From Chlamydiales bacterium (GTDB lineage Bacteria; Chlamydiota; Chlamydiia; Chlamydiales; JARBTQ01): DNA of 33,147 nt. A program made the translations under genes and the position numbers. Positions 1-7,483 of the stretch are shown here, in pieces. The stretch spans positions 1-33,147 of the forward strand of contig JARBTQ010000029.1 of NCBI GenBank assembly GCA_029240075.1, read 5' to 3'. The notes beneath the pieces were generated by a model. The model did no database searches. It had not been told where the DNA came from and was given only the letters and a program-made list of their open reading frames with translations. Within the stretch, counting starts at the first letter, position 1; each line of letters begins with the position of its first letter.

Positions 1-1156
1 GAACAACCTTTGGTCCTGCAGAAGAGATCAAAACAAATTCCGATATAAGTGGCTTGAATCGTGATCTTGGTGCTGCGCACAAAAAAGGCTCTAAAAAAGG
101 ATCCAAAGGGGGCATTCAACTGCCCACCTTGGACTTAGAGGCGATGTTTCAACAAGCGCGCAGTGTGAAATCTTTCTTTACAGCATTAGGTACAGAGGTC
201 CCCACACAATTAGAGGGGCAAGCGAAAGCGAGTGAAGTGTACCGCCGTCTCATTGCAGCTGGAGCTTTCCCTCAAGAAGCGCTGTATCTAGCCTCTCGCC
301 CCTCCCTTTGTCAAAAGATCTCTAGTGGACAAGTGGATGCCATCGAAGGCTTAGCTTTACAACGGATATGCCATCGAAGGCTTAGCTTTACAACGGATAG
401 CCATGCGGGCAAAAATGCCAGCAGAAATTGCGGTCAAAGGATCTGCAAATTTTGCAAATCAATTTAATTCTTACTCTAAACCTTCTTTGGCGGCTACTAA
501 AGAAGGTGCAAAATATAATTTGACCCAAAGTTTATTTGAAAAGGCCTCATTACTGAAGAGCAGCAACAAATGCTTTTTATTTATAATGATGATACAATCG
601 AAAAGCCTGCACATATTTATGACAATTTTGTACCTAAATTTTCTACAGATCCTTTTTATAAAAACTTGGAAAAAATCGATAATATACTGGACTATCATGC
701 CAACCAAATAGCTTTTTCCAATCAAAAAGATATATAGGTGCCATTTCTGGGGCATATATTGGATCAGGTACAGGGGCGGGAATAGGACTAGCTATAGGAC
801 CGCAATATGCTTTTGCAGGTTACCTAGGAGGAGGAATTTTAGGGGCGGAACTCGGTGCATATACTACAGTAGAGGCTTATAAATCGCTTTATAAGGAAGG
901 TCAAAAAAATCTATCTTTATTACAAGATGGGCAGGATACGCAATATAAGGAGAGTAGCTTACAGATTCTAAAAGATGTGAGGAATGCGGCTCAAGTAAGT
1001 CTTGTATCGGGAGTATTACATCTAGGGATTAGAGGATCAGCCATTGACCTTCTCACAAAGGGGCCTATTGCTAATGAGGCAAAAGATCTTGCTATAGATT
1101 ATGCAGCTGAAAATATATATGAACAGATACAAGATGTGTTAAATGAAAAGCAGTAA
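1..1156 (+). pseudogene. 3' remnant of a large multi-frameshifted protein (polymorphic-toxin-like locus)
   Basis: The reading frame is open from the left edge, so the true start lies outside the window. The protein can be followed through three frames. It begins in one frame to about 337-398, where a perfect 31-bp tandem duplication shifts it. It resumes as MRAKMPAEIAVKG at 403, shifts again near 540 to a segment containing EEQQQMLFIYNDDT, stops at about 738, and continues in a third frame from about 720 to the TAA at 1154-1156. The last part is rich in small residues (GAYIGSGTGAGIGLAIG), like a glycine-zipper membrane segment. I do not recognise the family. The context of a membrane gene, an E3-like toxin tip and zinc-ribbon genes suggests the C-terminal part of a polymorphic toxin or surface protein. 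Calling it a pseudogene rests on at least three shifts; sequencing error is the alternative. Confidence 0.7.
337..398 (+). repeat. Perfect 31-bp tandem duplication
   Basis: Bases 337-367 and 368-398 are identical, each starting atgccatcgaaggc and ending caacggat. Because 31 is not a multiple of 3, the second copy moves the reading frame by +1. This is exactly the shift needed to join the frame before it to the MRAKMPAEIAVKG frame after it. Deleting one copy restores a continuous protein across this point. Confidence 0.95.
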
Positions 1157-2387
1157 GTTAAATTCTATCTATATTATGATGTCTAGCATGTGCCTGATAT
1201 TTCTATGTGCACATTCGGCCGAGTGCAGGGAATACTACTATTTATCCAATGATTTTAATTTTGGATATTTTGCTGAAGAAAAGCCTATAAGATCAAAAAC
1301 TGTTTTAAAGTACAGTAATTCCTATTTAGATGGAAAAATTTTTAAATGGCCTTTGCGGGAAGGGGTCTTTGAAATCATTGTGTATAAGCTGTACAAAAAT
1401 TCAAACTTTGAACGATCACAGCTCGAAAAATTATATCTAAATAGGAAAGGATTAATTTCAGTGAAGCGTTTAAAGTTTGGACGATTAGAAGTGGTAGAAG
1501 CTCGGTATGAGATTAATAGAGGTGAAAAAGCGGAATTTATCCAAGAAAGTGCCTTCATCATGTATGAGAAGCTATATAGGCTCAGGTTTACATGCAATAG
1601 TAGTGATAAATTACCTTTGGTTTTTGGTAAGGAGGTAGACAAATTAAAAATTTACCGACCAGGTCGTAGCCCTGATGAAGTGGAATTAGACTCTAAAGGA
1701 TTAATAATTGAAGGATTAGATAGGGAACGTTTAACTTCTCCTTGGACTATAGCTATGGTTAATTTAATTTTATTTGGTATCAGGCCAATTCGGAGAGCTT
1801 TATTTCAGAGATCCCTAAGTTTGATTCCAACCGATTATCAAACAACAGAGATAAAAGACTATATCCTTAAAGAAGATTCAAAACTACCTTTAACCCTTAT
1901 ACCTAATAATAAAAAACAAATCCCATGGCTAAGTTTAATTTTATGGCTATTTACTTGGCATTGGGGGGTCGTTTTTATTTCAGAGAGTGAGTATTTCATA
2001 GGTTATAGGAGTATAGATGATTGCATGAGATATGCAATGGGTGTAACTATACGTGATTTGATAGCTTGTATTATTCCTGTATTTATTTTTGGCTCTATCC
2101 TTAATGTGGTTGCTAATCGCTTTATTGCGATCTTATTTATAGGAACAACATTTGAAGGGGGAGCAGCTTGGATTAAGGCTATGAATAACCGATTTTTGGC
2201 TAATAGTTCACAGTATTTAGGCTATCAACCCTCTTTTCGCAAAGACCTATTACCCTATTGGAATGATGCAACAGTGCTTAAATCCATAGAAACCTATCTC
2301 ATATTAGGCTTATTTATAAGCCTAACTTTTCTTTATTTCGAAAGGAGGCAACAAATGAAAAGCAAGTTAATTTCTTTAGAAAAATAG
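1143..2387 (+). CDS. Hypothetical membrane protein, 414 aa, with signal peptide
   Basis: Unrecognised protein. An N-terminal hydrophobic segment (residues about 9-26, IYIMMSSMCLIFLCAHSA) looks like a signal peptide. A soluble, charged region of about 170 residues follows. Hydrophobic spans then appear near 200-215, 258-275, 303-335 and 382-398, so the C-terminal half is probably in a membrane. No catalytic motif is evident. The start ATG overlaps the last 14 bases of the broken upstream frame and has no clear Shine-Dalgarno, so translation may have been coupled to it. It is the only long intact frame in the decayed toxin-like locus. An immunity or export role is a positional guess only. A second Met at residue 12-13 is a possible alternative start. 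Confidence 0.75.
   Translation: MKSSKLNSIYIMMSSMCLIFLCAHSAECREYYYLSNDFNFGYFAEEKPIRSKTVLKYSNSYLDGKIFKWPLREGVFEIIVYKLYKNSNFERSQLEKLYLNRKGLISVKRLKFGRLEVVEARYEINRGEKAEFIQESAFIMYEKLYRLRFTCNSSDKLPLVFGKEVDKLKIYRPGRSPDEVELDSKGLIIEGLDRERLTSPWTIAMVNLILFGIRPIRRALFQRSLSLIPTDYQTTEIKDYILKEDSKLPLTLIPNNKKQIPWLSLILWLFTWHWGVVFISESEYFIGYRSIDDCMRYAMGVTIRDLIACIIPVFIFGSILNVVANRFIAILFIGTTFEGGAAWIKAMNNRFLANSSQYLGYQPSFRKDLLPYWNDATVLKSIETYLILGLFISLTFLYFERRQQMKSKLISLEK
2341..2387 (+). other. Strong Shine-Dalgarno plus 10-codon ORF inside the end of the membrane-protein gene
   Basis: AAAGGAGG at 2341-2348 stands 6 bases before an ATG at 2355, the best ribosome site in this locus. The frame it opens encodes only MKSKLISLEK before TAG, in the same frame as the 414-aa protein. 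These codons closely resemble the start of that same protein (MKSSKLNS at 1143): twelve bases, aaatgaaaagca, are identical. It looks like the start of a lost second copy or a reinitiation site. Confidence 0.4.
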
Positions 2388-2610
2388 CCACTCTTTCTGT
2401 CGATAACAATTATAAAACGCTTGTAAAGCAGAGCAAGTCGCAGCCCAAATCATAGACCAGATGACCCCTCAAGGGCAGCAGTTAGCTACCCTTGTCGGTA
2501 ATGGTAAGCTTGCTGCTAACCTTGAAGGTAAACCTATAAAAAGTTTTCAAATGGAAGCTAGGGCTGCTAAAGATGGCCTTAGTGTAAATCTAAATCGGAA
2601 CCAAGTTTAG
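2387..2610 (+). pseudogene. Broken segment preceding the E3-like toxin domain
   Basis: One frame, overlapping the end of the preceding gene, reads IATLSVDNNYKTLVKQ. After a frame change near 2427 it continues as AEQVAAQIIDQMTPQG and LATLVGNGKLAANLEGKP, and ends at an in-frame TAG (2608-2610). The same frame is open again after the TAG and runs directly into the E3-like RNase domain. It therefore reads as the linker of a larger toxin, or a displaced toxin tip, that has lost continuity. No start codon with a ribosome site drives it. I do not recognise the linker itself. Confidence 0.5.
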
Positions 2611-2628
2611 AAAATACATTCTCCGAAG

Positions 2629-2844
2629 TTGGAGAGCTCTATTTGGAAAGGTTTGCAACCTGCTAAAAATGGTAGAAAAACTAATGGAAAAACAGGATCA
2701 AAGAAAGAATATTATGAGTGGGACCATACACATAATGATATTGAAGTATATGATTCTAATCGCATTCATTTAGGATCGATGGATCCTATAACAGGAGAAA
2801 TGTATAAGCCTGCGGTACCAGGCAAAAAATTACCAAAGGATTAG
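2629..2844 (+). CDS. Colicin E3-like cytotoxic ribonuclease domain (orphan toxin tip)
   Basis: The 71 codons from TTG 2629 match the C-terminal rRNase domain of colicin E3 and cloacin DF13. YEWD-HTH-NDIE is followed by HLGSMDPITGEMYKP and a basic PGKK end. E3 cleaves 16S rRNA in the decoding centre. D32, H35 and E39 keep the D-x2-H-x3-E spacing of the catalytic residues D55, H58 and E62 of E3. The position of the essential arginine (R90) is a lysine here (K66). The frame is open upstream only to the TAG at 2608 and there is no good Shine-Dalgarno, so this is probably a tip severed from its delivery protein rather than a free-standing gene. A zinc-ribbon gene starts 9 bases after the stop, as an immunity gene would. 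Confidence 0.7.
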   Translation: MESSIWKGLQPAKNGRKTNGKTGSKKEYYEWDHTHNDIEVYDSNRIHLGSMDPITGEMYKPAVPGKKLPKD

Positions 2845-2853
2845 TAAATTAAA

Positions 2854-3135
2854 ATGCATGAATATTGTTGTGAACAGATGAACACCCATACTATAGGAAA
2901 AGAAAAGGTCATATATTATGACTGCATAACTCGCTGCTATGCTATTAGAATTTCTAAACGTGTTGTACAGTCTATCCGATTCTGCCCTTGGTGTGGAATA
3001 AAATTACCCACGGATTTAACAAATGAACTTTCTACTATTCTACTAGACCAATTAAAATTAGATGATATTTTCGACGATCCTCGGATGCCTGCAGAGTTTA
3101 AGACTGATGAGTGGTGGAAGAAAAGAAATCTATGA
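2854..3135 (+). CDS. Small CC/CPWC zinc-ribbon protein, candidate immunity (DUF6980-like)
   Basis: 93 aa. An N-terminal cysteine pair (C5, C6) and a C44-P-W-C47 knuckle form a plausible four-cysteine zinc ribbon. They are followed by KLPTDL and an acidic helix, then the hallmark ending MPAEFKTDEWW. From memory this pattern matches DUF6980-type proteins; I could not search for it. It starts 9 bases after the E3-like toxin domain on the same strand, which is the usual place for an immunity gene. E3 immunity proteins are acidic, and this tail is acidic too. No nearby Shine-Dalgarno is strong (AAAGGATT lies 15 bases away), so coupling to the toxin frame is likely. The immunity role is inference from position. 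Confidence 0.7.
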   Translation: MHEYCCEQMNTHTIGKEKVIYYDCITRCYAIRISKRVVQSIRFCPWCGIKLPTDLTNELSTILLDQLKLDDIFDDPRMPAEFKTDEWWKKRNL

Positions 3136-3224
3136 TAAAGCATAGCATCGAATTATAGGAGTTACGCAGTAATGCATATGATAAAATAGATCAGTACCAT
3201 AATTAAAATTAGATAGGAGAAGAT

Positions 3225-3482
3225 ATGGAATATTGCTGCGAACAAATGAATTTTCATATACACGAGAGAGAGAAGATTATTGCTTGCGAAGTAAAAAAGA
3301 GGGAATTTGCAATACAAGTTGAAGGTTGTCGTCAGCAGAAAATTAATTTTTGCCCATGGTGTGGTCAGAAATTAACTAAAAACCGTATGCAGGAAGAAGT
3401 TGGTAGTTCGCTTGAGAGTTTACAATTCCCGCGATCTATTAAGACGTGCCCTTTCAAGCTTGAAGTGCAACAAAGCTTTTAA
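3225..3482 (+). CDS. Second CC/CPWC zinc-ribbon paralogue with altered C-terminus
   Basis: 85 aa with the same plan as the preceding gene: CCEQMN at the start (C4, C5), about 37 intervening residues, then FCPWCGQKL (C43, C46). After residue 60 it loses the expected acidic helix and the PAEFKTDEWW ending and reads SLESLQFPRS and CPFKLEVQQSF instead. A strong ribosome site, AGGAG at 3215-3219, precedes the ATG by 5 bases. The changed tail runs into sequence bordering an IS30 remnant, so the original 3' end was probably replaced by the insertion. It could be an orphan immunity gene left from an earlier toxin tip. Confidence 0.65.
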   Translation: MEYCCEQMNFHIHEREKIIACEVKKREFAIQVEGCRQQKINFCPWCGQKLTKNRMQEEVGSSLESLQFPRSIKTCPFKLEVQQSF

Positions 3483-3551
3483 AAATTAAAATGGCCAGAG
3501 ATGGCTGAGACCTCTATAGTTATTTTTACCACAAAATCACTAAGAGGGACT

Positions 3552-3854
3552 ATGCCTAAAGGCTACCATCATCTGACCAAAGAACAAACATGCCAGCTTT
3601 ACGCATTAAAGAAAAGAGGAGATTTTTCAGCAGTAGATTGAACTTCCAAATTAACAAAATTAGTAAAAGTAGAGCAAAAGACAGTAAAAAAAGCTATTCC
3701 TAAGCGTTTGAAAGCAATAAAAGATTTAGTTTTTACCCTTACAGCTGACAATGGAAAAGAATTTGCAAGCTATCAATCCATTGCAAAGACGCTATTGCAC
3801 AGTTTTTATCAAAAGATTTATGCAACAAGGCTATTAAACACTACCTATGTGTAG
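3552..3854 (+). pseudogene. IS30-family transposase remnant
   Basis: ATG 3552 opens MPKGYHHLTKEQTCQLYALK, the helix-turn-helix start typical of IS30 transposases. An in-frame TGA (3639-3641) follows, and then the same frame continues with KRLKAIKDLVFTLTADNGKE, where the D of TADNGKEF corresponds to the second catalytic aspartate. A degenerate FYQKIYAT segment precedes the TAG at 3852. Most of the middle, including the first catalytic aspartate, and all of the C-terminal DDE region with the glutamate are missing. It is an internally deleted, inactive copy. The stretch at about 3451-3480 (tttcaagcttgaagtgcaac) resembles IS30 terminal repeats. Confidence 0.8.
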
Positions 3855-3856
3855 TG

Positions 3857-4909
3857 CTATAAAAGCTTGTTAGCTAACTTAATCATATCTTTCAGGTAAG
3901 GTTGAAGTAATTCTAATAATTCTTTATTTCCAGATTGAATAGCAACATACGTTGCCTTTTCGAAAGCTTTTACAAGTTCTGGACTAATGTTGTTTAGTTG
4001 GAACCTTGAATCTTTTAAAATCTCTTGAGCAATGTCAAAATTTCCTCTAGTAGTAGCTAAAACTAATGCTTTATTATTTTGAACACTTGGGTTTACTCTT
4101 ACATCTTTAAGGAAATGCTTCACAAGTTCTAAATTTCCTCTATCACATGCAATTAAAAAGGCCCTATGGTTATCTATAGTGGGATCAAATCGGGGATCCT
4201 CAGTAAATTTTTTAATAGTAGAAACTTTATTTCTTTCTAGGGCTTTAGCAAACCATTGATTTCTAAAAAAGAAATGGTTGAATTCTAAATTAAACCTGGG
4301 GTCATCCCATAGGATTTCTAGTAGATCGAATTCGCTATTACGCTCAAGTTTAAGAATTATTTGATAAGTTGATTCAATGTTAAATTGGAGGGGGGTAGCT
4401 GCTATAGGGTCATTATAAGCTAGTATAGTTTTGGTTAAATCAATAAATCCCTCTGAAACAGTCTCAAAAAACAATCTAGTTATGTGATCATTAGAAAATT
4501 GTGAAAGTACCAACTGAAAAGTATTTGTTCCTGCATAGATTGACGCAGCTTCATTTAAAGATGTATAGTCAGGAGTATATCTTTGGCGTAGTTCTAAAAG
4601 TTGTTGAATAGCCATCTCGAATTCGAGTTGGTCTGTAGAAGAGCACATAAAATGTTGCTGCTGATAGTATTTGGAATTTATATCTATAATAGGATTCGCA
4701 ATTCTAAAACTATTTTCAATTTCTTTTAGTGTTTCCCATTGCCCTATAACTTTATTAAAAAGGTTCGTTAGCCTGTTTACAACAGGTATTGTATGATTTT
4801 CAAAGTATTCCATCTTTTCAGCAGATATATTCAGATTAGTTAAATCAGAAATAAGCGAGGTTTCTGAATAGTAGGTATAAATATTTTGCGTAGGCGTCGT
4901 GCTAGACAT
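3857..4909 (-). CDS. Ankyrin-repeat-like protein, 350 aa
   Basis: The N-terminal 190 residues are helical and unrecognised. Residues about 195-330 hold degenerate ankyrin units of the DPRFDPTIDNHRAFLIAC / GNLELVKHFLKD type, about 33 residues apart. This style is common in amoeba symbionts and giant viruses. Ankyrin repeats bind proteins, and in this setting the partner may be a host protein after secretion; no signal peptide is visible. AAGGG stands 8 bases upstream of the start codon. The gene ends 3 bases from the IS30 remnant, and the final residues (IKLANKLL) seem natural, so it may be complete. Confidence 0.85.
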   Translation of the reverse strand: MSSTTPTQNIYTYYSETSLISDLTNLNISAEKMEYFENHTIPVVNRLTNLFNKVIGQWETLKEIENSFRIANPIIDINSKYYQQQHFMCSSTDQLEFEMAIQQLLELRQRYTPDYTSLNEAASIYAGTNTFQLVLSQFSNDHITRLFFETVSEGFIDLTKTILAYNDPIAATPLQFNIESTYQIILKLERNSEFDLLEILWDDPRFNLEFNHFFFRNQWFAKALERNKVSTIKKFTEDPRFDPTIDNHRAFLIACDRGNLELVKHFLKDVRVNPSVQNNKALVLATTRGNFDIAQEILKDSRFQLNNISPELVKAFEKATYVAIQSGNKELLELLQPYLKDMIKLANKLL

Positions 4910-5022
4910 AAATGTACCCTTTATTAATAAAGTTTAACTTATTCCTTATCGCTATTTTAGATAGAAGTCTAGTCGGAATTAAATGATCTGATCGATTTTT
5001 AGGCTTAGGGAGAGAAAAGCGG

Positions 5023-5604
5023 TTACTTAAGTTTAATTTGGAAACATTCTAATAAGCTAAGAACTTCTGGCATAGAAAATGTAGCGTGCTGAATCTTATT
5101 GGTGCGAGGATCGATTATATAGTTTTGAGCTTGCTCAAATTGAGCTTTTGTTAGATTGCATTGATGGAAGATAGTCCCTTGCAGGTTCGTTTCTGCAAAA
5201 TTACTTTCAGTCAGCTCTGTCTGAATAAAGAAACAATCTTTGACAATAGATTGATAAAATTTGGCTCTCTTTAACTTAAGATCTGTAAAATTACACGCTA
5301 ATAGAATACATTTTTCAAAGTAAAGTGAAAGCAAGCGGGGATCACATTTGTAAAATTCTCCTCCAACTATTTTACAATCTTGAAAAGTAGCATGCTTGAA
5401 GCGCACTTGTTCTAAATTAACTACGGCTAAATGGCAACTTAGCCAAATGCAGTTTTGAAAAGAAGTCTGTGCCCAATTAGTTTCATTGAATTGGCATCGT
5501 TCGAATATACAATCTGAAAAGATGCGTTTATACATATTGGATTGGCTAAAATCGATATGTGTAAATTTTTCATTTTCATAATGTGATTCAAGAATCATTG
5601 GCAT
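5023..5604 (-). CDS. Pentapeptide-repeat protein
   Basis: About 193 aa if started at the ATG at 5604, one base after the TAA of the upstream acetyltransferase (TAATATG); a longer start at 5637 would overlap that gene by 32 bases. Residues about 20-160 show the A(D/N)LXX-like pattern with F or L every five residues: CIFERCQFNETNW, FKHATFQDCKIVGGEF, AETNLQGTIFHQCNL. This gives a right-handed quadrilateral beta-helix. The size and the two blocks separated by a short break recall Qnr/McbG-type proteins that mimic DNA and protect gyrase, but the function cannot be read from the repeats. It is probably co-transcribed with the GNAT gene. Confidence 0.85.
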   Translation of the reverse strand: MPMILESHYENEKFTHIDFSQSNMYKRIFSDCIFERCQFNETNWAQTSFQNCIWLSCHLAVVNLEQVRFKHATFQDCKIVGGEFYKCDPRLLSLYFEKCILLACNFTDLKLKRAKFYQSIVKDCFFIQTELTESNFAETNLQGTIFHQCNLTKAQFEQAQNYIIDPRTNKIQHATFSMPEVLSLLECFQIKLK

Positions 5605-5605
5605 A

Positions 5606-6145
5606 TTAGTAGCTCTGCTTGATTCGATAAAGAACATGCTTACTTAAAGGATGATCCAATGGAAGATTAGGATGTTGAAAATCTTCGCAAGGATCGTGGT
5701 GCATCCCAATTTTTTCCATAACTTTACGGGAGCGCGTATTATGGACTGTTGTAAAGGAGACCACTTCTGTCAACTTTAAATCTGTAAATGCTTTTTTAAG
5801 GACCTCTTTAGCTGCTTCTGAAGCATAGCCTCTGCCCCAGTACTGGCTATTTAGCCGCCACCCAATCTCTACACAAGGAGTGAAATGAGCTGTAAAAGCT
5901 GGAATATGCAATCCCACAAAGCCAATGAACTCTTTAGTTTTTTTTATTTCTACTGCGTATAAACCAAATCCTTTCTGTTGGAATTCTTGTTTAATACGAA
6001 TGATAAAATCAGCTGTTTCTTGATAGGAGAGAAGAGATGCCATAAACTCCATAACTTTAGGGTCGTTGTTAATGGCTGCAAAAAGGGGAAGATCCTCTTC
6101 TTTCCATCCTCTAAGGATAAGACGGTCGGTTTCAAGGTATAGCAT
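5606..6145 (-). CDS. GNAT acetyltransferase, RimJ/RimL type
   Basis: 179 aa, the full length of the Acetyltransf_3 group. It opens with LETDRLILRGWKEEDLP, the usual first strand and helix. The acetyl-CoA pyrophosphate-binding motif is Q101-YWGRGYASEAA, and VHNTRSRKVMEKIGM is the typical C-terminal motif B. Members acetylate ribosomal-protein N-termini, small metabolites or antibiotics; the substrate here is unknown. No Shine-Dalgarno is evident before the ATG. It lies immediately upstream of the pentapeptide-repeat gene with a 1-base gap, so the two form an operon. Confidence 0.9.
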   Translation of the reverse strand: MLYLETDRLILRGWKEEDLPLFAAINNDPKVMEFMASLLSYQETADFIIRIKQEFQQKGFGLYAVEIKKTKEFIGFVGLHIPAFTAHFTPCVEIGWRLNSQYWGRGYASEAAKEVLKKAFTDLKLTEVVSFTTVHNTRSRKVMEKIGMHHDPCEDFQHPNLPLDHPLSKHVLYRIKQSY

Positions 6146-6271
6146 GGATAATCCGTGAGATTAAAGAATATTTAAAGCTAAAAATTTATGCGTTGGGTTT
6201 TAATTAATAGTTAATTTTTTTTAAGAATACAGATGTTATGCCTATCAAAAGAAAAATAGTTTTATGTTGAG

Positions 6272-6294
6272 GCTCTTGCATGAATCGCAAGAGC
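6272..6294 (-). terminator. Hairpin downstream of the DUF892 gene
   Basis: An 8-bp perfect stem, GCTCTTGC/GCAAGAGC, with a 7-base loop lies 16 bases beyond the DUF892 stop codon. There is no good T-run on the minus-strand side, so termination is only suggested by position. Confidence 0.4.
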
Positions 6295-6309
6295 AAAAAT
6301 ACACATTAT

Positions 6310-6867
6310 TTAAAGATTTGATAGGTCCTCTTTAGCAAGATGAGCTAACTGCGTGAGTGCATGTTTTTCTTCTTTTAATGACTCGGCTAGCATATCTGCA
6401 ATTTCTGTCATATTGGACTTTACAGCACATTGGTATAAAAAATTATAACAAGTGATTTCAAAGTTTTCCACTTTTTCAGCTGAAGCAATAAGAGCCAAGT
6501 CTCCCATCTCTGTAGATGCAAAATGGCGGATCATTTCTTTTCCTTCGCTAATGATCCCTTCCATACCTTTACTATGATCGCTTGTCTTTAATCCAGCAAG
6601 TATAGTTGCCAATTCTTTGCTGGTTCGCTCACCTTGTCTACTAGAAGAGGAAGATATTTCAATTCCTAACATCTCAAAGGCCTTTTCTAAACGTTCAATT
6701 TGCTTTTTTGTCTCTTCCTGATGGCGTGCAAATGAACCTTTTAGCTTAGCGGAAGAGGCATGCTTTATCATATTGTCTAAATTGTTATGCATCTGTATTT
6801 CTGCAGTGTATGCATGCATTAAGCCCACCTCAAACAATAAGTCAGCAGCAGTTTGTTGTTTTTGCAT
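6310..6867 (-). CDS. DUF892 (YciE/YciF-like) ferritin-like protein
   Basis: 185 aa forming a four-helix bundle. The family pattern is an N-terminal helix starting LLFEVGLMHAYTAEIQ, a second helix with HQEETKKQIERLEKAFEMLG, a helix around EKVENFEITCYNFL, and a last helix with LKEEKHALTQLAHLAKE. Glutamate and histidine residues (E23, H49/E51-E52, E132/E135 and E166-E167/H168) are placed like metal ligands of the ferritin-like fold. Family members are stress-induced in enterobacteria; their exact reaction is not settled. A very good ribosome site, AGGAGGAA, precedes the ATG. Nothing links it to the flanking genes, so it is probably a single transcription unit. Confidence 0.85.
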   Translation of the reverse strand: MQKQQTAADLLFEVGLMHAYTAEIQMHNNLDNMIKHASSAKLKGSFARHQEETKKQIERLEKAFEMLGIEISSSSSRQGERTSKELATILAGLKTSDHSKGMEGIISEGKEMIRHFASTEMGDLALIASAEKVENFEITCYNFLYQCAVKSNMTEIADMLAESLKEEKHALTQLAHLAKEDLSNL

Positions 6868-7306
6868 AAATTCCTCCTATCTAAGTTTAAATAATTTTTA
6901 ACTTCTAAGCGTCGGCAAAGAATCTTCAAAAAAACACTTTTATAAATAAAAGCAGGCCCTAATTATCAAGAAATAGAGCTATAAATGCAACTCTGAATTG
7001 AAAATTAAAATGTAATGGGGGATCAGATATTATGGGTATTATTTTTGAGCGATGAGACAGATAAATTTTATAAATCGCAGAAAAATATATTTTAAGCCTT
7101 TTCTATAAAAATAGAATCTAAACTCGTCAAAAATTATACAGATTTTCTTGATAAGTAGGGAAAATATTAGCTTGTATAGGATGTATGCTTAAAATTCTAA
7201 AAAGTATCTCACATCTATTTCTAAGTGTGCAACCTGGTAAAAAAGATACAGCTTTCTAGTCCAGGGTACTTACTAGTAGCCAACTATAAAATATTTTTTA
7301 AAAGAG

Positions 7307-7382
7307 CTATACTGAGCGCGGGCTATTTGACCGTTTTCTTCTACTGGTAAAAAAAAAGTAAACCTAGCCGCGCATTGTATAT
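7307..7382 (+). repeat. 76-bp dispersed hairpin repeat, copy 1
   Basis: It matches 10608-10683 in 72 of 76 bases without gaps. The ends form an imperfect inverted repeat: tatac near the left against gtata near the right, then GCGCGGGCTA against TAGCCGCGC with one bulged G, then tttgacc against gtaaacc. The four differences lie in the A-rich inner part. This looks like a short MITE-like or REP-like element, or a small structured RNA. Confidence 0.85.
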
Positions 7383-7394
7383 CAAGCGAGTTCC

Positions 7395-7426
7395 CCCCTT
7401 TTCAAAATTATATATTGCAAAAGGGG
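7395..7426. terminator. Stem-loop in spacer, CCCCTTTT/AAAAGGGG
   Basis: An 8-bp stem with a 16-base AT loop lies 58 bases beyond the stop of the LEA-like lipoprotein gene on the minus strand. The U-rich part lies within the stem rather than after it, so it is at best a weak bidirectional terminator. Confidence 0.35.
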
Positions 7427-7483
7427 AAAATTATCTTAAGCTAAAAAAATTGAACTAAGATTTATAAATTCACGTATCGTAAA

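Larger units (their letters stand above)
6868..7483. other. Gene-free spacer, 616 bp
   Basis: AT-rich, with no frame that looks coding on either strand. It contains the first copy of the 76-bp dispersed repeat (7307-7382) and a C-run/G-run hairpin (7395-7426). The promoter of the DUF892 gene should lie in the right-adjacent 6870-7000 part, but I could not pick one convincingly. Confidence 0.6.

Noticed and set aside
337-398. CRISPR-like repeat
   Set aside because: The two copies touch with no spacer and lie inside a coding frame, so this is a tandem duplication.
1322-1642. 106-codon minus-strand frame inside the membrane-protein gene
   Set aside because: Antisense shadow without a ribosome site.
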